Notes under the pieces: model-generated | Told to the model about the DNA's origin: nothing | Seen by the model: the letters and a program-made list of their open reading frames with translations, nothing else | Databases searched by the model: none | Program-made: the position numbers and the translations under genes | In this document: in pieces, positions 10,870 through 20,600 of the stretch | Numbering within the stretch: the stretch's first letter is position 1 | Layout of the letters: the number at the start of each line of letters is the position of its first letter | From: Monosiga brevicollis MX1 | Taxonomy: Eukaryota > Opisthokonta > Choanoflagellata > Craspedida > Salpingoecidae | DNA length: 27,213 bases | Direction: 5' to 3' | Assembly: GCF_000002865.3 (NCBI RefSeq) | Contig: NW_001865044.1 | Coordinates: 1,400,839 to 1,428,051 of the forward strand

Positions 10870-12010
10870 ATGGTGGGATTTGGTCATGACAGCACTTTTG
10901 TATGGTCATTTGGGCCGCGTATGCCTGTGGAAGGCATACCTATTTTTGAACGGCATGGGCTGTCCCTTCTGTCAAGCATGCTTTGCTGCAAAAGGCAGTC
11001 TGAGGAACCACATCATAAACGAGCATCCAGACGAATCGAAAGCCAAGCAGCCGCCTCAACGCGTCAAGTTGCAAAACCCGGGTCGTGGTGCCGGAGTTTG
11101 CTGCGTTAAAGTCATTGTCGAAGCTACCAACGACGCTTCAGCAGCTGATGACAGCAAGAACGAGGAGGAGCTGGAGGTGCAGCAGCGGTTTGACCACCTC
11201 ATCTCAAACACGCAGACCATGGCGTTAGAGGCCGAGGAGCAACGGTGCCCGTATGGCATTTGCCAGATGCACCCCGTTTACGATAGTGTGGCATGACGCT
11301 GGCCTTTAACGAGCTGACGCCAGAACGAATGGCCGAGCTGAGCCACAGTCTCTTGTCGGCGCCATTCAAGTCAGGCACGCACGAGCTATTCTTGACGCCC
11401 TACGAGCAGCTGTCGCAGCACGGCCTGGTCACCGCCGTGGTGACACGTTAGTTCAACGACGAAGAATCGCACCATCAGCATCACGCCATGCGCCAGGTAG
11501 CCCCCAGCACCGTCAGCAGGTACCTGAGCCTTTGGTGCAATTATTGCTGCAGCTGGAAACCATGCCTACCTCCAAATCGTTGAGCTTTCTGGGCCGGGTG
11601 CTTGCCATTCGCGGCCAGGCCGTGATTGCTGCTGCCTTGGCCGTCAAGGCGGCCCTGACTGCTGGAACGAAGGGAGGAGAGCTCGTCGAGCCCCTGACAT
11701 TTCTATAACTAGCCCTGGTCGAGGTAGAGTTGAACCTGTTTGACAACGACAAGGTGCACTTTGTCAACGTCTTTTTATTGTGCACGGTTGTGTCCAAAAG
11801 AAGCGGCATATTGCAAGGCGTCGGGGGGTGGACGACCACGCCGGCTGGGCTTCTCAAGCTGTTTCTGTTGTGCCATGGAAAAAATGAGGTGTGGACCGCG
11901 GCTCAAGACTTTAAGCCGTATCTGCAGCCCGGTTGGCTGGCAGGCGAAGCAGTTCGCGTTATGCGTCCAAGCCTCAGTTTAGAAGCACTCTCGAAGCTGT
12001 TTGTTACGGG
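10870..12010 (+). pseudogene. Broken N-terminal half of a zinc-finger/RecQ-family element protein
   Basis: At 10880-11296 one frame contains GCPFCQACFAAKGSL...H....H, a C2H2-like finger with Cys codons at 10961 and 10970 and His codons at 11009 and 11024, followed by a charged linker. At 11293 another frame opens with MTLAFNELTPERMAEL and, after a stop, gives STVSRYLSLWCNY, which resembles the core-binding start of fungal telomere-linked RecQ helicases (the OrsD/DUF3505-type zinc-finger family). Further matching pieces lie in other frames at 11560-11706 and 11715-12010 (FDNDKVHFVNVF, GGWTTTPAGLLKLF). At least three frame breaks are needed to connect them, so I call it a pseudogene; undetected introns are possible. 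Gene D at 25741 supplies the missing C-terminal part of the same family. Homology is judged by pattern only. Confidence 0.45.
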
Positions 12011-12150
12011 TGAGGTGTCATGGCAGGCAAAGGGGCAGTACGCGTGTTCGTACAGGCCCCGGTTTTACGGCGCTCTGGAATTTGCTTGTATGACTGTTGT
12101 AGTTTTGACTTTTCTCAGAACGAAAAAAAAAACAAAAGAAGAAGAAGAAA

Positions 12151-12213
<63 letters not shown>

Positions 12214-12817
12214 CTTTGCATTTTTCACCTTTGGCTTTTGACATTTGCTTTTGATCTTCTTCTTGTTCTTTTGTTTCTTATCGATATCGGCATCGGCGGG
12301 CTTGCTCGACGTGTCTTGCTTTGTGTTTGCATGGTGACTGATCACATGTGCTTGGTATGCTCTCCTGGTTCGGGCCTTGTGGCGACGCCAGAACGTTTTG
12401 ATTGAAAGCACTGCTGCCATCATTTTTGCTTTCAGTGAGGCCACTGATCTCGCCTCGCAGTCGTCAGCGTACGCTTGGGCAACCAAGTACGCCGGTCCTC
12501 GCAACTGTCAACCAATATCATTGGCCAAAGGTGAGTCATTTTTGCATCAGTCAGAGAAGAGCAAAGAGCCCGCTGACCGGCTGCCATTTTGGGTTGTCAG
12601 ACGAGTTGTACTTGGAGGGGGCTCATGAGATTGATGGTGGATAGATAGCGGTTTGAAGCGGATGGTGAAGAATAGAGAGAGAGATACCGTTACCATGAGT
12701 GATGATGGAAAGCAGCTGTGGGATGCGTGTTATGCATCAGATCCACAAGAGGTGCTGCAGCTGTTGACCAGTTGGGACCAACAACGTTTTCAAGATGCTG
12801 CTCAATTCAGAAATGCA
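11950..12817 (+). repeat. Upstream block of gene B, duplicated at about 16705-17621
   Basis: The two blocks share the phrase TCATGGCAGGCAAAGGGGC (12018 and 16784), the GT microsatellite, the CATCGGCGGGCT phrase, a stretch ending LSDELYLEGAHEIDGG (here) or LSDELYLKGAHKIDGR (other copy) just before the start codons, and the whole first exon. They differ mainly in microsatellite length and a roughly 40-bp extra segment near 17350. The block probably carries the promoter and 5' UTR of genes B and C. On the minus strand both copies keep a Lys/His-rich open frame, which the CA repeats explain in part. Confidence 0.75.
12153..12212 (+). repeat. (GT)30 microsatellite
   Basis: Sixty nucleotides of perfect GT, about 480 bp upstream of the gene B start. 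The paralogous site upstream of gene C has only ten units (16901-16920). Confidence 0.97.
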
Positions 12818-14460
12818 GTACGTATGCTGTTTGGTATACTACACTTTGATTGAATGTGTCAGTTGGGTGATATAAAATATATAACACATGAATGCATCAT
12901 CCCACAGAATGGCTGGACAGCACTGCACGTTGTCTGCCTTGACGGTCATGTCAAGCTGGTGGAGATGCTGTTGAAGCACGGTGCTGATGCTGAAGCCAAG
13001 AACTACGTCAGTAAAATACCTTCCTCTTCCTTTTTCCCCTATGATGGTGCACCTGTACAACAAGATGATGATGATGATGCTGTACCTGTACGTCATGCTG
13101 ATGCATCATCCCACAGCATGACGGCACAGGGCCTGCTATCATGGTCATGCCAAGGTGGTGGAGATGCTGTTGAAGCACGGTGTTGATACAAAAGCCAAGG
13201 ACAAAGTCAGTACAGTGCCTCCCTCTTTCCCTTTACCCCCCTATGCTGGTATACCTGTATACCTGTACCACATGATGATTATGGTGATGATGCTGTACCT
13301 GTACGTCATGCTGATGCATCATCCCACAGCATGGTCAAACCTCGCTGTACTTGGCCTGCCTCGAAAGTCATGACAAGATGTGGAGATGCTGTTGGAGCAC
13401 GGTGTTGATACAGAAGCCAAGGACAACGTCAGTACAGTGCCTCCCTCTTTCTCCCTCCCCTCGCTCCTGCTCCTGCTGCTCGTCGCCTTTGTCCCGTCCC
13501 TATCTCTTCTACACCCTGCCTACCGTGCGCGTCCGTTCTGCCTGTTGCTCTTTGTCTTCTCTCCCGCTATCCCTCTTCTTTCCCCGTTCTCCGTCCGCCC
13601 GTTGTCGCTGCTCCCTGCACCCCGCTTTGTTCCATTGTGTCTCCAGCCTGCTTCCTTGTTCTTGATGTTGTGGCTTCAAACCGAGCATGACCATATCCCT
13701 TGCCATCACGCCTTTGCCTCTCTCGCGCGCTCAAATGGCTTTCAGTGCCGATTTTACAAATTTACCCTGACGCTCCCCTCCGCCCCTTTAAGAAAAAACT
13801 GCAAGTAGGCTCATGTTTCTGAACATTGATGATCCTTATAGGACGGTCACACGCCACTCTATGCAGCCTGCAACGCCTTCTCTGCTAGCCGAAAGGTTGC
13901 TCAGCAGCTCTTGAGTCACGGCGCCGACCCGGATGCGATAATCTTGTAAGCCTTTTAACCACGATGGCGTACCTTTGCGCTCTTCTGCTGCACCTGCGAT
14001 TGATATGTGATGGCCTGCTGTGGCAGGCGGGTGCACGGCCTTTGGATCTGCTCCTTCGCAACATTCGCATCAACCTGGAGGTGGGCTTTTTTTTTATTTT
14101 CGGTATTGATTGCAGAGGCAAGCTTGCTTACCGATAAATCTGTTTCACTTTATAGCTCGTCGCAGAGCTATTGTGCGCAACCCGTGCCCCTTGCTCCTAC
14201 CAAACTTCGAATCACAATGGTGCGAACCTGATTCCCATGTCATTGTCCGCATTGTCTTGTGCTCATCGGATTTCAACGTGGCGCCAGTCCAAGGCTTGAT
14301 TCAAGCGGAGCAGGCCAGACGCTGGCGGTGCGCTGCTGCTGTTCTCTGTAGTGTCGGCTGGCGCGTGGATCCTCAATTGTTCAATATCCACGACCTACAG
14401 ACCCTTTGTGACTACCAGGCCGCTCAAACGGCCACCGCTCAAGCTGCACCGACGAATTGA
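12695..14460 (+). pseudogene. Ankyrin-repeat gene B, middle exons out of frame
   Basis: Exons inferred from splice sites and from paralogs A and C: 12695-12817, 12908-13006, 13117-13205, 13330-13427, 13842-13945, 14027-14080, 14156-14219, 14288-14460. The start at 12695 (ACCATGA context) gives MSDDGKQLWDACYASDP, 41 codons as in gene C. The first ankyrin exon is normal (NGWTALHVVC...). The next is 89 nt instead of 99, with a gap of about 10 nt after the start; the next is 98 nt; the fourth is 104 nt where gene A has 105. The three deficits sum to 12 nt, but the shifted frame meets a stop within 13117-13205. Terminal exons match gene A in length and frame. Either the gene is dead, or the faulty exons are skipped: dropping all three keeps frame because the block totals 291 nt. 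Confidence 0.6.
13428..13841 (+). other. Long pyrimidine-rich intron of gene B
   Basis: A 414-nt intron homologous to 532-888 in gene A and the first half of 21511-22149 in gene C. It starts GTCAGTACAG, has CTCCTGCTCCTGCTGCTCGTCGCC-type C/T-rich sequence, and ends CTTATAG. Confidence 0.6.
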
Positions 14461-14932
14461 AATATGCGACGCTTGTGGTGAGCTTGTGGATCGCTATGCA
14501 AACAGAAAAAAAAGTCAACGGGCCGGGCGGGCTTTGCCAAACGTCTAAAGCAGAGCAGTTCAACAGCCATCGAAAAAGAGCGGAAAACAGCCCTGCCCTC
14601 ATTCGTCGTGACATCGACTGATGACCATGGTGTCTCAAAATTGGCGGCCGCGGTACTGCGCGAGCTGGTGATGAGAGGGCGGCCCGCCGCAGGAGAAACG
14701 GAGTAACTGCGAGCACAAAACGACCAGAAGAAGTAAAAGAAGCACCATCATCATGTATTGGACTACAGGCATCGTCATACGTCCAGAAGCTACTGTATCA
14801 CTGGAAGACACCAGTCCTGGCGATGATGTTTGATTATCCTTTACGGGGAGAAAGCGTGTCGAACATTGTGGTCGTTCTTACTATCGAGATGTAAGTACGG
14901 TCCTGTAGACCAAGGGAGTGGCATTTTGAGCC
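13842..14932 (+). repeat. Segmental duplicate of 889-1740 (terminal exons and 3' flank)
   Basis: This is the gene B partner of the gene A block. Relative to A it carries an extra internal block at about 14493-14755 whose relative lies outside the shared segment in A (about 1820-2040). Homology stops near the phrase GGAGTGGCAT. Confidence 0.7.
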
Positions 14933-15320
14933 GGGGCGCTGGATGGCAAAGCCATCCTGCAGGTAGGACGGCACACAACGTCTATGGCCGCACACAGCTC
15001 GATCACAGTTGGACTCGGGCGCTTGATGGCTGCGCGCCGAGTTGCGGGTTGCCGCGAGAAAAATGATGGGTGTAGTGTGAGATTGTTCTTTTTTTTTTCT
15101 TCTTCGCTCCAACTCTTGTGCCATCGAAACAGGCTGTCCGCGGCAGCAACGATCTCTTCAAACCCACGGTCAGGCAGTGTGGCAATGTGGCAACGTCAAT
15201 TGGCAGTCTTGCTCACGATGCAGCATTTGTCAATGGCCTTGGGAAGGCAAAGTGGAAGTGCGCGACGGGTACGGCTCCCGGATTTTGGTCTATCTCTGCT
15301 TGTGCTAGCCTGCCGCACAG

Positions 15321-15708
15321 ATTACGCCTTGTATCTCCACAATCACCGTCGTCCCTGTTTCCCTGGGTCGATTCAAGGAAAAGGCTGACGTAAAACTTGA
15401 CTGGCACAATTCCGATTCAGAGATGTATGACGACTTTGGCCGCTTGAAGAAAAATAATGGTGGCCAGAACGAGGACAAACCACTTGTGCACGAGGTGAGT
15501 CAATTGACGCTTCCTTTGCCTGGCGCAGTTGTGTCCTTGCTGGCCCAAAGGCCCGGCGTATTCCGTTCATCACGACGGGTACATTTGTTTGCGTGCAACC
15601 TAGGTGGTTGGTGAAGAACAGTTTCCAGTTTCCTTTCGCACGAAATTAATAGCGTGTGGTCGTGTAACGTCTTGTGACAAGGCCAGGATCAGTGAAGGCA
15701 TGACCTGA
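15321..15708 (+). other. Possible two-exon gene fragment, function unknown
   Basis: After a CACAG acceptor, 15321-15494 is open for 58 codons (ending NGGQNEDKPLVHE) and stops at a good GTGAGT donor. After a 109-nt intron ending in CCTAG, 15604-15708 continues in phase 0 (VVGEEQFPVSFRTKLIACGR) to TGA. The phase, donor and intron size match the other genes here, but no upstream exon or start was found and no family is recognised. A third exon after CATCACAG at about 15726 is an alternative to the stop. Confidence 0.25.
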
Positions 15709-16091
15709 TTGTGGCCTGCATCACAGCAAGGTCTTCAAGACAAGGCTCGCATCTGCCTTGAGCAGACGCACTGGGGGATTACCATGCATGGAAATCGCCA
15801 CAGTGTTGGTAACCGACCGGCTTGCCTGTGTGCTGCTGAATCAAGAAGCAATTTGAAGAGTAGGGATCAACGCGAAGGCAGGCATCGACGATCAACGCCT
15901 CGACAGTCGTCGAGGCATCAAGGAGCATCGCAACCGTGTGCTGGAAGCAGTGCTGAAACTCAGGATTTTGAGAGACCGATGGGCGTCGACAGAGTGCTCG
16001 AATGATTGCCTGAACGGCTCATGCTGATGATGATGATGCCACGACACTGCGGCTCGCCCGAGGAGCAGAAACCAAGAGCCAGCGCAATATT

Positions 16092-16095
<4 letters not shown>

Positions 16096-16126
<31 letters not shown>
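16096..16126 (+). repeat. Poly(A) tract of 31 A
   Basis: Uninterrupted run of 31 A in a region without an assigned gene. The preceding sequence (AGCGCAATATTTTCT) has no polyadenylation signal that I recognise, and no flanking duplication was found. Confidence 0.9.
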
Positions 16127-16127
<1 letters not shown>

Positions 16128-16704
16128 AAGAAGAAGGACATGAAGCACAGTTATTGTAAGCGCACCTCGCGTTCGTCCGACCAGCTTCTCTGCCATGCCC
16201 AACTGGCCGGCGAGCGTGATGAGCGATCACGTGGCTGTTCCTCGACTCTGAAATCAAAGTCATTTCTTCTCGTACTGGTTCGGCCGATACTGTATTCAGA
16301 TGCGTCATGTAGTTCGTGGCTTGAAAAATGTGTCACAGCCGAACGTGTCGAATCGAACGAGGGGGGCCTAAGCAGCTATAAACATTGGTTTTTGATCCGA
16401 CTTGCCTTTTGGCTTCTGGCAGAGACATTGAATGATGTGAGTGCCCTGCTAGGATCTGAGCTGTGCTTGCTCTGCGAGGATCAAGGCCTCGACGGTCGGG
16501 CTTTTCGACTCCAGAAACGGTCAAATACTTTTGCCAAGGCGGTCATTGGGAGCGACGAAAAGGGCCAATGATGTTGCTCGTTCCCTTTGGATGCGCGAGG
16601 CCATGAGCTTAAAGCTGCCGCCAGCAATGGTCGCTCGCGTTTGGGCGGGGGGATAAGATTGATATGACCGGAGGGGGAAGCGGGGTTAGTCAACGGGCTT
16701 GTCA

Positions 16705-17055
16705 AGCCATGGCAGTCAACGAGACAGTACTTCAAGCCCCAGTTTTGTGGTGTTTTGGAAGCTGCTTGTAACAGGCGGGCTGTCATGGCAGGCAAAGGGG
16801 CGGCATACGTTGTTTCCGCGCGCTTTGGAATTTGCTTGCATGACTGTTGTTTTCACTTTTTTTTTTTTTTTGAAAGTGAAAAAACACAAAAGGTGTAAAC
16901 GTGTGTGTGTGTGTGTGTGTTCTTCGCATTTTTCTTGTTCCCTCTTTGGCTTTTGCCATTTGCCTTTGATTTCTTTTTCTTCTTCTTCTTCTTGCTCTCT
17001 TTGGCAGCGATCTCGGTCTCGATATCGGCATCGGCGGGCTGCTTGACGTGTCTTG

Positions 17056-17095
<40 letters not shown>

Positions 17096-17621
17096 TGACT
17101 GATCGCTTGTGCTTGGTACGGGACTCTCCTGGTCGGGGCCTTGCGGCGACGCCGGATTTTTGATTGAAAGCATTGCTGCCATTTTTTTGCTTTCAGTAAG
17201 GCCACTGATCTCGCCTCACAGGCGACAACGTGCGCTGGGCAACCAAGTACACCTGTACTCGCAACTGTCACCCAAGATATCTGGCAAAGGTGAGTCGTTT
17301 GATGCACCACGCAGAGAAGAGCGAGGCCCGCTGACCGGCTGCCGTTTTGGAAACTGCACGCGCACGTCGAATCCCAGTCCGAATTCTGGGTTGTCAGACG
17401 AGTTGTACTTGAAGGGGGCTCATAAGATTGATGGTAGATAGAGAAGCAATAAAGCGGTTCTGAAGCGGATGGTGAATAGAGAGAGAGATACCGTTACCAT
17501 GAGTGCTGATGGGGAGCAGTTGTTCAATGCGTGTCGTTCAAAAGATTCACAGAAGGCGCTGCAGCTGTTGACCAGCTGGCACCAACAACGTATTCGCGAT
17601 GCTGCCCAATACAAAAAAGAG
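16705..17621 (+). repeat. Upstream block and first exon of gene C, duplicate of 11950-12817
   Basis: Partner of the block upstream of gene B, including the first exon (41 codons in both genes). Microsatellites have changed place: (GT)10 at 16901-16920 and (TG)19 at 17057-17094, whereas the other copy has (GT)30 at the first site and only a short run at the second. Confidence 0.75.
17057..17094 (+). repeat. (TG)19 microsatellite
   Basis: Thirty-eight nucleotides of perfect TG, about 400 bp upstream of the gene C start. The homologous place upstream of gene B (near 12325) is not expanded. Confidence 0.95.
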
Positions 17622-20600
17622 GTTCGTGTGCTGTTTGGTATCATAGGATTATGTTGGTTATTTTTTGAATGTATCGCTGAGCTGAATGTGGTGACGTTAT
17701 GGTTGGCATTATCCCACAGGATGGCAGAACACCACTGCACTATGCCTGCCTATACGCATTTGATTGTGTCGAGGTGGTGGAGATGCTGTTAAAGCACGGT
17801 GCTGATGTCAAAGCTAAGGACAACGTCAGTACAGTACCTCCCTCTTCGCCGCTTGATGGACCTATGATGGTGTACCTGTACCGCCTAATGATAATGATGA
17901 GGCTGAACCTGTACGTCATGCCGTTGATGCATCATGCCACAGGTTGGCGATACACCAATGCACTTTGCCTGCTATGGCGGTCACATCGAGGTGGTGGAGA
18001 TGCTATTCACGCACGGTGCTGATGTCAAAGCCAAGGACAACGTCAGTACAGTATCCCCCTCTCCGCCCCTTGATGGACCTATGATGGTGTACCTGTACCG
18101 CCTAATGATAATGATGAGGCTGAACCTGTACGTCATGCCGTTGATGCATCATGCCACAGGTTGGCGATACACCAATGCACTTTGCCTGCTATGGCGGTCA
18201 CATCGAGGTGGTGGAGATGCTATTCACGCACGGTGCTGATGTCAAAGCCAAGGACAACGTCAGTACAGTATCCCCCTCTCCGCCCCTTGATGGACCTATG
18301 ATGGTGCACCTGTACCGCATAATGACGATGATGATGTTGTACCTGTACGTCATGCCGTTGATACATCATGCCACAGAGTGACTGGACACCACTGCACTAT
18401 GCCTGTCGAAACGGTCACGTCAAGGTTGTGGAGATGCTGTTGAAGCACAGTGCTGATTGCTCAAGCCAAGAACAACGTCAGTACAGTACCTCCCTCTTCG
18501 CCCCTTGATGGACCTATGATGGTGTACCTGTACCGCCTAATGATGATGATGACGCTGTACTTGTACGTTATGCCGTTGATGCATCATGCCACAGGATTAC
18601 TCGACACCACTACACTATGCCTGTCAAGACGGTAACGTCGAGGTTGTGGAGATGCTGTTTAAGCACGGTGCTGATGTTAAAGCCAAGGACAACGTCAGTA
18701 CAGAACCTGCCTCTTCGCCCCTTGATGGACCTATGATGGTGTACCTGTACCGCATAATGACGATGATGATGTTGTACCTGTACGTCATGCCGTTAATGCA
18801 TCATGCCACAGGATGACTGACACCACTGCACTATGCCTGTCAAGACAGTCACGTCGAGGTTGTGGTGATGCCGTTAAAGCACAGTGCTATTGCTGAAGCC
18901 AAGGACAACGTCAGTACAGCACCTCTCTCCTCGCCCCTTGATGGACCTATGATGGCATACCTGTATTGCCTACTGATGATGATGATTTTGTACCTGTACG
19001 CCATGCCGTTGATGCATCATGCCACAGATGACTGGACACCACTGCACTATGCCTGTCTATACGGTCACGTCCAGGTTGTGGAGATGCTGTTGAAGCACGG
19101 TGCTGATGCTCAAGCCAAGAAGAACGTCAGTACAGTACCTCCCTCTTCGCCCTTTGATGGACCTATGATGGTGTACCTGTACCGCCTAATGATGATGATG
19201 ACGCTGTACTTGTACGTTATGCCGTTGATGCATCATGCCACAGGATTACTCGACACCACTACACTATGCCTGTCTAAACGGTCACGTCCAGGTGGTGAAG
19301 ATGCTATTGAAGCACGGTGCTGATGCTCAAGCCAAGAACTACGTCAGTACAGTACCTCCCTCCTCGCCCCTTGATCGACCTAAGATAGTGCACCTGTACC
19401 GCTCAATGATGATAATGATTTTGTACCTGTACGTCACGCCGTTGATGCATCATGCTACAGAGTGACTGGACACCACTGCTCTATGCCTGTCTAAACGATC
19501 ACGTCGAGGTTGTGGAGATGCTGCTGGATCATGGTGCTGATGCTGAAGCCAAGAGCGACGTAAGTACAGTATCCCCCTCTTCGCCCCTTGATGGACCTAT
19601 GATGGTGTACCTGTACCGCCTAATGATGATGATGACACTGTACCTGTACGTCGTGCCGTTGATGCATCATGCCACAGGATGCCAGTACACCACTGCACTA
19701 TGCCTGTCAAACGGTCACGTCGAGGTGGTGGAGATGCTGTTGAAGCACGGTGCTGATGTCAAAGCCAAGGACAACGTCAGTACAGTACCTCCCTCTTCGC
19801 CCCTTGATGGACCTATGATGGTGCACCTGTACCGCCTAATGATGATAATGATTTTGTACCTGTACGTCACGCCGTTGATGCATCATGCCACAGGATTACT
19901 GGACACCACTGCACTATGCCTGTCAATACGGTCACGTCGAGGTTGTGGAGATGCTGCTGGATCATGGTGCTGATGCTGAAGCCAAGAGCGACGTAAGTAC
20001 AGTATCCCCCTCTTCGCCCCTTGATGGACCTATGATGGTGTACCTGTACCGCCTAATGATGATGATGACACTGTACCTGTTCGTCGTGCCGATGATGCAT
20101 CATGCCACAGGATGCCAGTACACCACTGCACTATGCCTGTCACAACGGTCACGTCGAGGTGGTGGAGATGCTGCTGGATCATGGTGCTGATGCTCAAGCC
20201 AAGAGCGATGTAAGTACAGTATCCCCCTCTTCGCCGCTTGATGGACCTATGATGGTGTACCTGTACCGCCTAATGATGATGATGACGCTGTACCTGTACG
20301 TCATGCCGTTGATGCATCATGCCACAGGATGGCTGTACACCACTGCACTATGCCTGTCAAGACGGTCACGTCGAGGTTGTGGAGATGCTGCTAAAGCACG
20401 GTGCTGATGTCAAAGCCAAGGACAACGTCAGTACAGTACCTCCCTCTTCGCCCCTTGATGGACCTATGATGGTGTACCTGTACCGCCTAATGATGATGAT
20501 GACGCTGTACCTGTACGTCATGCCGTTGATGCATCATGCCACAGAATGGCAGTACACCACTGCTCCATGCGTGCAACAGCGGTCAAGTCCAGGTGGTGAA

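Larger units (their letters stand above)
14461..16700. other. Long stretch without an assigned gene
   Basis: The first 470 bp are duplicated 3' flank of gene B. From about 14940 to 15320 no frame looks clearly coding. Exon-like pieces at 15321-15708 are listed separately. 15709-16095 is open in one plus frame but rich in Arg/Ser/Gln with no motif. A run of 31 A lies at 16096-16126. Then a 143-codon frame opens at 16140-16571, with a hydrophobic Leu/Cys-rich middle (LAFWLLAETLNDVSALLG); I do not recognise it and it may be chance. Confidence 0.35.

Noticed and set aside
12157-12504. Open frames of Cys-Val or Thr-His repeats around the GT tract.
   Set aside because: They are translations of the microsatellite. 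The Lys-rich minus-strand part is conserved in both copies but is not enough for a gene call.
16096-16126. Poly(A) runs of 31 A here and at 5864-5894 as tails of retroposed elements.
   Set aside because: No target-site duplication, no element body and no shared upstream sequence were seen; simple slippage is enough.
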